Notes under the pieces: model-generated | Database searches by the model: none | What the model saw: only the letters and a program-made list of their open reading frames with translations | Told to the model about the DNA's origin: nothing | From: Candidatus Heimdallarchaeota archaeon | GTDB lineage: Archaea > Asgardarchaeota > Heimdallarchaeia > Heimdallarchaeales > Heimdallarchaeaceae | NCBI GenBank assembly: GCA_016839985.1 | Contig: JAEOTG010000360.1 | Span: 1 to 9,617 of the forward strand | Direction: 5' to 3' | Length of the DNA: 9,617 nt | Position numbers and translations under genes: made by a program | Shown here: piece after piece, positions 1 to 4,727 of the stretch | Layout of the letters: each line of letters begins with the position of its first letter | Position numbering within the stretch: the first letter of the stretch is position 1

Positions 1-5
1 AAGTT

Positions 6-10
6 GAGGT
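6..10 (+). promoter_or_regulatory. Shine-Dalgarno site of aIF2 beta
   Basis: GAGGT lies six bases before the ATG at 17. It matches part of the complement of the archaeal 16S 3' end (AGGAGGTGATC). It supports this ATG as the start and suggests the gene is translated from a leadered, possibly polycistronic, mRNA whose promoter lies left of the window. Confidence 0.7.
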
Positions 11-16
11 ATTGAA

Positions 17-427
17 ATGGAATACAAAGAATTACTTGAACGAGCAAGAAGTCAACTACCTGAAAAGGTCTTTGAGCAATCAAGATTTGAAATACCCCAA
101 ATTCGTTCAGTTGTTGAAGGGAACAAAACTTTCATTGTAAACATAAGAGAGATTTTAGAAACAATAAATAGAGAAGAAAATCATTTTCTTAAATTTATGG
201 CTGGTGAATTAGCAACATCTGTAACAATGGAAAGTGCTCGTGCTGTGTTCGCAGGAAAACATGCTAAAGTTACTCTACAAAGTTTATTGGAAAGATATGT
301 TAAGGAATATGTCATATGTAACGAGTGTACTAAACCTGATACCAAACTAGTCACTGAATCCAGGATATTATGGAAACGTTGTGATGCTTGTGGTGCATCT
401 ACAGCAGTTAAACCATTAAGAAAATAA
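17..427 (+). CDS. eif2b: Translation initiation factor 2 subunit beta (aIF2 beta)
   Basis: This is the beta subunit of heterotrimeric aIF2, which brings initiator Met-tRNA to the small ribosomal subunit; beta binds the GTPase gamma subunit. The 136-residue length is typical of archaeal beta subunits, which lack the long lysine-rich N-terminus of eukaryotic eIF2 beta. Residues 1-20 form the N-terminal helix expected to contact gamma, and the central alpha-beta domain follows (the stretch around residues 60-90, including FAGKHAKVTLQ, is characteristic). A C-terminal zinc ribbon has cysteines at 101, 104, 122 and 125. The ATG is supported by a GAGGT site six bases upstream. The gene ends with TAA, and the DUF424 gene starts 20 to 35 bases later on the same strand, so co-transcription is likely. 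All expected residues are present and nothing looks broken. Confidence 0.96.
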   Translation: MEYKELLERARSQLPEKVFEQSRFEIPQIRSVVEGNKTFIVNIREILETINREENHFLKFMAGELATSVTMESARAVFAGKHAKVTLQSLLERYVKEYVICNECTKPDTKLVTESRILWKRCDACGASTAVKPLRK

Positions 428-447
428 GCTAATGAAGTTGAAATAAA

Positions 448-765
448 ATGTCTGTTTTTTTTATGAAGGTCATTAAACAGCGGAATGAAATATTGGTTGC
501 AGCGTGTGATAAGGAAGTTGCAGATTTAGAATTATTTTGCAAAGATGTTAAAATCAAAGTGTCGCAGAAATTCTATGGGAATGAATTAGTAACTGAAAAA
601 GAGTTACTAAATGAAATCCAAAGATGCACATCTGCCAATGTTATTGGTGTGAAAATAATAAAATTATTAGTTGAAAACAGATTGATACATAAAGATGCCG
701 TACTTTGGCTTGAAAATCCTTCTAATCAAAAGAAAAAGGTTGGTCATGCAATTTTAATAAAATAG
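448..765 (+). CDS. DUF424 family archaeal protein
   Basis: This is a small conserved archaeal protein of unknown biochemical function. The family is recognised from its opening (MKVIKQRNEILVAACD), a central FYGNELV segment, the TSANVIGVKIIKLLVE helix and a C-terminal GHAILIK strand. Two in-frame ATGs are possible. The first, at 448, adds five residues (MSVFF). The second, at 463, gives the N-terminus usual for the family and is my preferred start; neither has a clear ribosome-binding site. The reading frame ends with TAG. It sits between aIF2 beta and NMD3, with 36 bases before the NMD3 start, and this suggests a role linked to translation or ribosome assembly. That link is inference from neighbourhood only. 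Confidence 0.88.
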   Translation: MSVFFMKVIKQRNEILVAACDKEVADLELFCKDVKIKVSQKFYGNELVTEKELLNEIQRCTSANVIGVKIIKLLVENRLIHKDAVLWLENPSNQKKKVGHAILIK

Positions 766-801
766 TAACTTTTTTGAGTTTAAGGAAAAAAAGCTATATA
801 G

Positions 802-1908
802 GTGATTAAAATTTCATTAAAAGGAAGATTTTGTGCCGTTTGTGGTGAGAAGGAAGGACCATTCTTAGATAATATGTGTGAGAACTGTTACAAAAAAGAA
901 AATCCTTTGGAAATAAAGATTATTCCTTCCTTAGATATTGAAATCTGTCCTACATGTGGAACAATTTTTGTTTCTGGAGCTCACATCGATACTTGGAGCA
1001 GGGAGGAAAATCTTGAAGAAATTATTCGAGAAATTTCAAAGAGTAAGATATTAGAAAAGACAAATGTTGATTTTTCTTACAATTCTGAATTTGAAGATGA
1101 TATCGAAGAAAGCAAAATTATGAACTATGGTGTAAAGGAATTTACCATGATCACCACTTTAACAGCCAAACCTTACAAAGAATTCGGGGAATTCAGAAAG
1201 GAAGGTAAAACAAGATTGAAAATGGTGAGACAAGGTTGTGATGACTGTTCAAAGTATAAATCTGGGTATTTTGAAGCAATATTACAAGTTAGGGGAGAAA
1301 ACAGGAAACTAACAGAAAAAGAAGAAGAGGAAATAGAAAATCTGATAGAGAAAATGATGAAGCAGTATGAAGACGCAAGATTAGCATATGTTCTTGACCT
1401 AAAGGTAGACAATGATGGTATAACTGCAAATGTTAGCACAAAATTCTTAGCTGAAACAATAGCAAGAGAAATTAAGAATTTTACGGCAGGAAAACTAACA
1501 GTAGCTTATGAACATAAAACAACTTCAAAAGATGGAGCAGAAGTTTATACAAATACATATTTAGTAAGATTGCCAGAATTTGCTGTAAGTGACATAATAG
1601 AATATGAAAATCAATTGTGGCAAGTAAAGAATGTTAACGAAAATCAAGTAAAAATGGAAAATCTAGAAAATCACAATTTAAAGAATATTGATAGAAAGAG
1701 AGTTGAAAATCGCGCAAAGAAGAGAAGTGATGAAATCATATTAAGAGAGTATATGTTGGTGTCCAAAGAAAATGAAACAGTAACAATCATGGCTATGGAT
1801 AATTATGAGAATTTTGATGATAATTTAGAAAGAATCCCACCAAAAAAGAAAGATGGGGAGATATTAAAGGGATTTTTATTAGAAGAAAAAAATTATTATG
1901 TTGAATAA
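802..1908 (+). CDS. nmd3: NMD3 family ribosome biogenesis protein
   Basis: Archaeal homologue of NMD3, which in eukaryotes binds the 60S subunit and acts as its nuclear export adaptor; in archaea it is presumed to act in large-subunit maturation or anti-association. The zinc-binding N-terminus is plain: CxxC pairs at residues 11/14, 26/29 and 49/52, with a further CxxC at 146/149. A mixed alpha-beta region follows. Around residues 258-305 the chain resembles the eIF5A-like SH3 fold of eukaryotic NMD3 (DIIEYENQLWQVKNV), followed by a basic linker and a probable OB-like tail to residue 368. GTG at 802 is the only canonical start before Cys11, because a TAG in frame lies directly before it at 799-801. 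It is third in the aIF2 beta, DUF424, NMD3 cluster. A run of T residues (771-776) after DUF424 might weaken co-transcription. Confidence 0.93.
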   Translation: MIKISLKGRFCAVCGEKEGPFLDNMCENCYKKENPLEIKIIPSLDIEICPTCGTIFVSGAHIDTWSREENLEEIIREISKSKILEKTNVDFSYNSEFEDDIEESKIMNYGVKEFTMITTLTAKPYKEFGEFRKEGKTRLKMVRQGCDDCSKYKSGYFEAILQVRGENRKLTEKEEEEIENLIEKMMKQYEDARLAYVLDLKVDNDGITANVSTKFLAETIAREIKNFTAGKLTVAYEHKTTSKDGAEVYTNTYLVRLPEFAVSDIIEYENQLWQVKNVNENQVKMENLENHNLKNIDRKRVENRAKKRSDEIILREYMLVSKENETVTIMAMDNYENFDDNLERIPPKKKDGEILKGFLLEEKNYYVE

Positions 1909-1918
1909 TCCCCAGTAA

Positions 1919-1927
1919 TTTTTATAG
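1919..1927 (+). promoter_or_regulatory. TATA box of the DinB-like gene
   Basis: TTTTTATAG is centred about 23 bases before the ATG at 1946 and 32 before the alternative ATG at 1955. That spacing fits an archaeal promoter giving a leaderless or nearly leaderless mRNA. No Shine-Dalgarno site is visible before either ATG, which agrees. Assigned by spacing and composition only. Confidence 0.5.
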
Positions 1928-1945
1928 TGATATACTCATTATACT

Positions 1946-2446
1946 ATGATTTATATGAAATTAGCTAAATTAGGAAAATATCAAATTTGGGCTGATGACT
2001 TAATTAGAGAAATTATGGTAAAACTTTCTAAAGAAGAATTTATGAAGAAAGTTATACCTGAAACAGCTTCTATTAGGGATTTATGCATTCATATTGTAAT
2101 AAGCCTTGAATTTAATATCAGAACATGGATAAGAGAAGAAGAGGTAAACCCTGAAGTATTATATGAAGAACTTAACTCTTTATCAAAGGAAGAACTACTA
2201 AAAAGATGGAAAAAAGCTGATGAAAGTTTATTAGCAAATATGAAAAAGAGAGAAAAATCAATTAAGTTTCTGAATTTCCTAACAGAAGAAACATTTACCA
2301 TTGAACCTTATGATTTCTTTTTTCAATATATTACACACACTGCATATCATAGAGGGCAATTGATGAGTGCAATAAAAAAATTGGGTAAGGAAGGTATAAC
2401 AACAGACTACCTTTTTTACTTATTTGAACTTGATAAAAATAAGTAG
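1946..2446 (+). CDS. DinB/YfiT-like metal-binding four-helix protein
   Basis: This 166-residue protein belongs to the DinB/YfiT superfamily of four-helix bundle metalloenzymes; characterised relatives include thiol-dependent S-transferases (for bacillithiol, mycothiol or glutathione). The three metal-ligand histidines are visible: His49 in RDLCIHIV, and His131 and His135 in ITHTAYHRGQL, at the spacing usual for the family. The length is also usual. The N-terminus LAKLGKYQIWADDLI is typical of the first helix. A second in-frame ATG at 1955 is a plausible alternative start. The gene follows NMD3 by 37 bases but has its own TATA box, so it is probably transcribed separately. The substrate is not apparent. 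This is not the DinB DNA polymerase IV, which shares only the name. Confidence 0.82.
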   Translation: MIYMKLAKLGKYQIWADDLIREIMVKLSKEEFMKKVIPETASIRDLCIHIVISLEFNIRTWIREEEVNPEVLYEELNSLSKEELLKRWKKADESLLANMKKREKSIKFLNFLTEETFTIEPYDFFFQYITHTAYHRGQLMSAIKKLGKEGITTDYLFYLFELDKNK

Positions 2447-2477
2447 AGAAGAGACTATTAAAAAGATAAAGAAAACC

Positions 2478-2485
2478 TTAAAAGA
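2478..2485 (+). promoter_or_regulatory. Possible TATA box of tRNA-Trp
   Basis: TTAAAAGA, preceded by purine-rich GAAAACC that could act as a BRE, lies about 35 bases before the mature tRNA 5' end. This would place transcription start a few bases ahead of the tRNA, with RNase P trimming the leader. The surroundings are A-rich, so the match is weak. Confidence 0.3.
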
Positions 2486-2516
2486 AGAAATAGGGAGAAA
2501 AACAAGAGCATTGGTA

Positions 2517-2628
2517 GGGGACTTGGCTCAGTCCGGTAGAGTGGTTGGCTCCAGAGAACATTGCTGATAGCAATGACCAATCCGAAGAAACCAATTGGTC
2601 GGGTGTTCAAATCACCCAGTCCCCACCA
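2517..2628 (+). tRNA. trnW: tRNA-Trp (anticodon CCA) with a 35-base intron
   Basis: A complete cloverleaf can be folded. The acceptor stem GGGGACT (2517-2523) pairs fully with AGTCCCC (2618-2624). The D arm has GCTC/GAGT around a nine-base loop containing GG. The anticodon stem GTTGG (2544-2548) pairs with CCAAT (2591-2595), with one G-T pair. The anticodon CCA is at 2551-2553. The T arm has GGGTG/CACCC with loop TTCAAAT. The discriminator is A at 2625 and the CCA end is encoded (2626-2628). Removing 2555-2589 leaves a 74-base tRNA plus CCA with a five-base variable loop, a normal class I shape. The intron lies between positions 37 and 38, the usual archaeal site. The CCA anticodon reads UGG only, so it gives no support to reading UGA as Trp. 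Confidence 0.94.
2555..2589 (+). other. tRNA-Trp intron
   Basis: The boundaries were set by requiring a seven-base anticodon loop and a five-base variable loop. A partial bulge-helix-bulge can be drawn: exon bases 2549-2552 (CTCC) against 2584-2587 (GAAG), with one C-A mismatch in the four-pair helix, and bulges at 2553-2555 and 2588-2590. The intron holds a perfect seven-pair hairpin, CATTGCT and AGCAATG (2559-2575), with a GAT loop. ACCAAT occurs twice (2576-2581 and 2590-2595), so a two-intron reading, 21 plus 14 bases, would give the same mature tRNA. I prefer one intron. The intron is too short to hold a C/D guide RNA. Confidence 0.8.
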
Positions 2629-2632
2629 CAAA

Positions 2633-2644
2633 CCTTTATTTTTA
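2633..2644 (+). terminator. T-rich terminator after tRNA-Trp
   Basis: CCTTTATTTTTA begins five bases after the encoded CCA. Archaeal RNA polymerase stops on T-runs without needing a hairpin, so this is the likely end of the tRNA transcript. Confidence 0.5.
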
Positions 2645-2838
2645 TGATCTATAATCTGTAATTATAGCTCTCCTTTCAGTTCTTAAGATGTGACCTAGTG
2701 AGTAATGAATTGAAATTGGTTTGATGAATCAAAATGATTCCACTCTGGAGCAATGAGCTCATTTACACATAAGAGTAGTTGAGAGTTGAACTATCCTATT
2801 TTAATTTCAGAAATCTAAATCCTCCATTCTTAATAATG
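2645..2838. other. Spacer without a recognisable gene
   Basis: No open frame of useful length and no recognisable RNA were found between the tRNA terminator and the promoter of the 73-residue gene. It contains a small inverted repeat, GAATCA-AAA-TGATTC (2726-2740), overlapping TTGAT-GA-ATCAA (2721-2732), and a weak four-pair hairpin near 2748-2760 (GAGC/GCTC). These may be chance in AT-rich DNA. Confidence 0.4.
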
Positions 2839-2846
2839 CTTATAAG
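2839..2846 (+). promoter_or_regulatory. TATA box of the 73-residue membrane protein gene
   Basis: CTTATAAG is a perfect palindrome centred 30 bases before the ATG at 2873. The spacing suggests transcription starts at or just before the ATG (leaderless). The lack of any Shine-Dalgarno match before the ATG agrees with this. Confidence 0.55.
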
Positions 2847-2872
2847 ACATTAATACTTAGTTAACACTAGAG

Positions 2873-3094
2873 ATGGCTCCAATCCTATTTGTAGTCTTTA
2901 TTTCTATTTTTGTATCTCTATTAGTGTTGTCTATTGTAGTTTTTCTTTTTGCTTGGTTAAAAGCAATGAATAAACTAGGGGAAAAAAGCAGAAAGTTGCT
3001 TCTAAAACCCAAATCATTTTATGAGAGAATGGCTGATGATCAAGATGCAACTGAACAATACATATACATGCGTAGAAAGTTTTTTGGAGGATAA
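2873..3094 (+). CDS. Small single-span membrane protein, unknown function
   Basis: I do not recognise this 73-residue protein. Residues 4-29 are almost wholly hydrophobic (Ile, Leu, Val, Phe) and should form one membrane helix. Then comes a positively charged stretch (residues 30-47, seven Lys and one Arg), an acidic patch (DDQDATE, about 55-61) and an aromatic-basic end (YIYMRRKFFGG). By the positive-inside rule the C-terminal half should be cytoplasmic. The coding status is supported by the well-placed TATA box, a plausible membrane anchor and a basic tail. It is probably a monocistronic gene. Its TAA directly abuts the stop of the convergent minus-strand gene. It could be a small subunit or regulator of a membrane complex, but no partner is visible nearby. 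Confidence 0.65.
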   Translation: MAPILFVVFISIFVSLLVLSIVVFLFAWLKAMNKLGEKSRKLLLKPKSFYERMADDQDATEQYIYMRRKFFGG

Positions 3095-3373
3095 TTAGCT
3101 AGTTTGACTTTCATCTTCTATGAAAATTTGATTACAGCATTTTACAAAAGAAAACGGCATTCTATGTTTTTCTCTATCTATTTGCCAAATATATCTGATA
3201 TATTCCTGCAGGTCTTCTGGTAGCAATCTGAATAGAGGTGCTAAGAGTGAGTAACCAACCTTTCTCTGCATAATATCATCTTGTTCAAGGAAATAAACAG
3301 CATAATTATAACAAGGATATTTTTCCCTAATGACCTCTGATTTTAGAATCCCTTCCGTTTCCTTTGATTGCAT
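3095..3373 (-). CDS. Hypothetical 92-residue protein
   Basis: I do not recognise this protein and claim no function. It is soluble in character, with a predicted helical core around residues 39-65 (GYSLLAPLFRLLPEDLQEYI) that is amphipathic. It has three cysteines: one at 21 (YPCYNY) and an adjacent pair at 79-80 (VKCCNQ). The Cys pattern is not a standard zinc finger. Support for it being real comes from a strong TATA box (3397-3406) centred 28 bases before the ATG, which would give a leaderless transcript, and from its placement after the GNAT gene on the same strand, 57 bases away. Its TAA and that of the convergent membrane-protein gene are directly adjacent. Confidence 0.62.
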   Translation of the reverse strand: MQSKETEGILKSEVIREKYPCYNYAVYFLEQDDIMQRKVGYSLLAPLFRLLPEDLQEYIRYIWQIDREKHRMPFSFVKCCNQIFIEDESQTS

Positions 3374-3396
3374 TCAATAATATAATTCGAAAAATC

Positions 3397-3406
3397 CTTT
3401 ATAAAG
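3397..3406 (-). promoter_or_regulatory. TATA box of the 92-residue protein gene
   Basis: CTTTATAAAG, a ten-base palindrome, is centred about 28 bases before the ATG (3373). It lies between the GNAT stop and this gene, so the small gene can be transcribed on its own as a leaderless mRNA even if the GNAT transcript also reads through. Confidence 0.6.
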
Positions 3407-3430
3407 TCAAAATTTTCAGCTTCTGTGACT

Positions 3431-4276
3431 TCAATCACTTGAAATCTTTTTTTCCATAACCCACATGTGATGCCAGAGCTTATACCCTCTTTCTTTGAAA
3501 AAAGTTGCTAGTTTATTGTTTCTATCAAAAGTTAATCGAATGTAATTTTTCTTCTTATACTTAACCAAACTGGAAATAAATTTGTCAACATATTGAATGT
3601 CAGTAACAAGAAATGGTCTACATCCTGGAAATTCTGGATTTAATCTTCCATATACTTGCAGTTCATTATTTGCGAATAGACCAAGCGGTATGGATCTTCC
3701 TCCTACTAATCCCTGCTTTTTTTTATTTTTTAGGTGTGACTCAAGCTCTTCTCTATTAATTTCAGGAAATACTTCTACTATAGTTTCAAAATCAGATGAA
3801 GTTAATATTCTTAATTCAGAATTTTCTATTCTTTCTTTCATTTCTTCTATTTCTTTGTAGAAATTTTCTTCTATCCAATAATGCCAAGATTCAAATTGTT
3901 TCTCAAAACCATACTTCTCATATAATGAAATAGCAGTTTGATTTTTGGTTTCTACGTATAATCCTACTCTTTTCATTCCCTTGGATTCAAAAAAATCAAG
4001 AGCATGATTCATGAGTTTGTTTCCATAACCTTTTCCTCTTTCGAGTTTTGTTACTGCAATTTGTCCTAAATGACCATAATCCTTGTGAATCAATAAACGA
4101 AGGTATCCAATGAGTTTATTGTCTCTAAAACCTCCAATAAAACCTTCATCTTCTAATATTCCAATAAAACCTTCTTCTTGAATGTTTTCTCTAACAAAGG
4201 CTTTTATAGCTATTTCTTTGAAATCTTTCCAATCCTTAGCAACAAATTTTCTAAATTGAAGCATTCTGTAATTCAT
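3431..4276 (-). CDS. GNAT family acetyltransferase with a second, degenerate GNAT-like domain
   Basis: The N-terminal domain (about residues 5-138) is a GNAT acetyltransferase that would transfer an acetyl group from acetyl-CoA to an amine. Motif A is clear: strand LGQIAVTKLE leading into the pyrophosphate loop RGKGYG at residues 80-85. Motif B follows, with NQTAISLYEKYGF at 112-124. A charged helix (about 139-152) links to a C-terminal region (153-281) that looks like a second GNAT fold: strands around FLVTDIQYV and IRLTFDRNNKLATFFKERGY mirror the end of a GNAT domain, but no R/QxxGxG/A loop is seen, so it probably does not bind acetyl-CoA. The substrate cannot be told from sequence. ATG at 4276 or the in-frame ATG at 4264 (Met5) may be the start. 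The gene ends with TGA, which shows that TGA is a stop here. It lies 56 bases after the winged-helix gene. Confidence 0.85.
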   Translation of the reverse strand: MNYRMLQFRKFVAKDWKDFKEIAIKAFVRENIQEEGFIGILEDEGFIGGFRDNKLIGYLRLLIHKDYGHLGQIAVTKLERGKGYGNKLMNHALDFFESKGMKRVGLYVETKNQTAISLYEKYGFEKQFESWHYWIEENFYKEIEEMKERIENSELRILTSSDFETIVEVFPEINREELESHLKNKKKQGLVGGRSIPLGLFANNELQVYGRLNPEFPGCRPFLVTDIQYVDKFISSLVKYKKKNYIRLTFDRNNKLATFFKERGYKLWHHMWVMEKKISSD

Positions 4277-4291
4277 ATAACTCGTAACAAT

Positions 4292-4302
4292 AAAATATTT
4301 TT
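4292..4302 (-). promoter_or_regulatory. Possible TATA box of the GNAT gene
   Basis: The minus strand reads AAAAATATTTT here, about 20 bases before the ATG at 4276 and 32 before the ATG at 4264. The second spacing fits a leaderless promoter better, so it slightly favours Met5. Weak, since the spacer is AT-rich throughout. Confidence 0.3.
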
Positions 4303-4332
4303 GATGAATGGAAGTAGATTTTCGATTTTGAA

Positions 4333-4644
4333 TTATGATTCAAATTCTATTTCATCTTCTGTTATTTCTACGACCATGTGAGAGAGATTTTTATATAATT
4401 CAAGATATTGCGACCCCCTACTGGTTGCTCTATATATGATACTTGGACGTTGTTTGGGATTTTCGAATTTTATAAGTAAACCTCTTGCTATCATAAATTG
4501 CACAAGACCTTTTGCTCTGTCAATAGGCAAATTAGCTCTCCTTGCTATTTGTGAAATTCCTGCTTCACTATAAAATTGCATAACTGATAAGATATCAGCG
4601 TAAATATCATATCTTGTTCTATTAATTACAGGCATATTAAGCAA
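4333..4644 (-). CDS. Winged helix-turn-helix transcription regulator
   Basis: A small DNA-binding protein of the archaeal winged-helix type (similar to the HTH_45 group). The first helix is TRYDIYADILSVMQF (about 10-24). The helix-turn-helix follows: ISQIARRANLPIDRAKGLVQFMIARGLL (about 30-57). A basic wing (KFENPKQRPSIIYRATSRG, 59-77) and a C-terminal helix (SQYLELYKNLSHM) that could dimerise complete it. The 103-residue reading begins at a TTG; the ATG at 4635 (PVINRTRYDIY) is the more likely start and gives 100 residues. No ligand-binding domain is present. It lies between the solenoid gene upstream and the GNAT gene downstream on the same strand, so either could be a target, but that is inference. 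A ten-base palindrome just upstream may be its own operator. Confidence 0.85.
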   Translation of the reverse strand: MLNMPVINRTRYDIYADILSVMQFYSEAGISQIARRANLPIDRAKGLVQFMIARGLLIKFENPKQRPSIIYRATSRGSQYLELYKNLSHMVVEITEDEIEFES

Positions 4645-4649
4645 CCATG

Positions 4650-4659
4650 TTAATATTAA
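4650..4659. promoter_or_regulatory. Palindrome before the winged-helix gene, possible operator
   Basis: TTAATATTAA is a perfect ten-base palindrome 15 bases before the ATG at 4635, where a self-regulating winged-helix protein could bind. Such palindromes also occur by chance in AT-rich spacers. Confidence 0.3.
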
Positions 4660-4679
4660 AATCGAAAGATAAAAGTTTT

Positions 4680-4702
4680 GAGTCTCTAAAATTATGAGAC
4701 TC
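4680..4702 (-). terminator. Hairpin after the solenoid gene, candidate terminator
   Basis: GAGTCTC and GAGACTC form a perfect seven-pair stem with a nine-base loop, 26 bases after the stop of the bactofilin-like gene. On the minus strand it is followed by CAAAACTTTTATCTTT, a T-rich tract. It may end the solenoid transcript. It also lies about 45 bases upstream of the winged-helix start, so an operator role is possible as well. Confidence 0.45.
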
Positions 4703-4727
4703 TTAACTTTTTCTCAAAGGCAATCTC

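Noticed and set aside
1173..1439. Open frame on the minus strand inside NMD3
   Set aside because: It is opposite a clearly coding NMD3 frame, is rich in Ser/Phe as expected of an antisense reading of Lys/Glu-rich genes, and shows no family motif. The same holds for the frames at 2089-2301, 3597-3860, 4178-4381, 5155-5442, 5551-5904, 6241-6759, 6790-7095, 7962-8273 and 8937-9185.
1946..2446. DNA polymerase IV (also named DinB)
   Set aside because: The protein is only 166 residues with three spaced histidines of the DinB/YfiT metalloprotein family and no polymerase motifs.
2555..2589. C/D box guide RNA inside the tRNA-Trp intron, as in some archaea
   Set aside because: The intron is 35 bases, too short for boxes C, D', C' and D with guide regions; only a CTGA-like string is present.
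2582..2600. Long variable arm of a class II tRNA
   Set aside because: Anticodon CCA means Trp, a class I tRNA; the intron reading gives a normal five-base variable loop and a proper anticodon stem.
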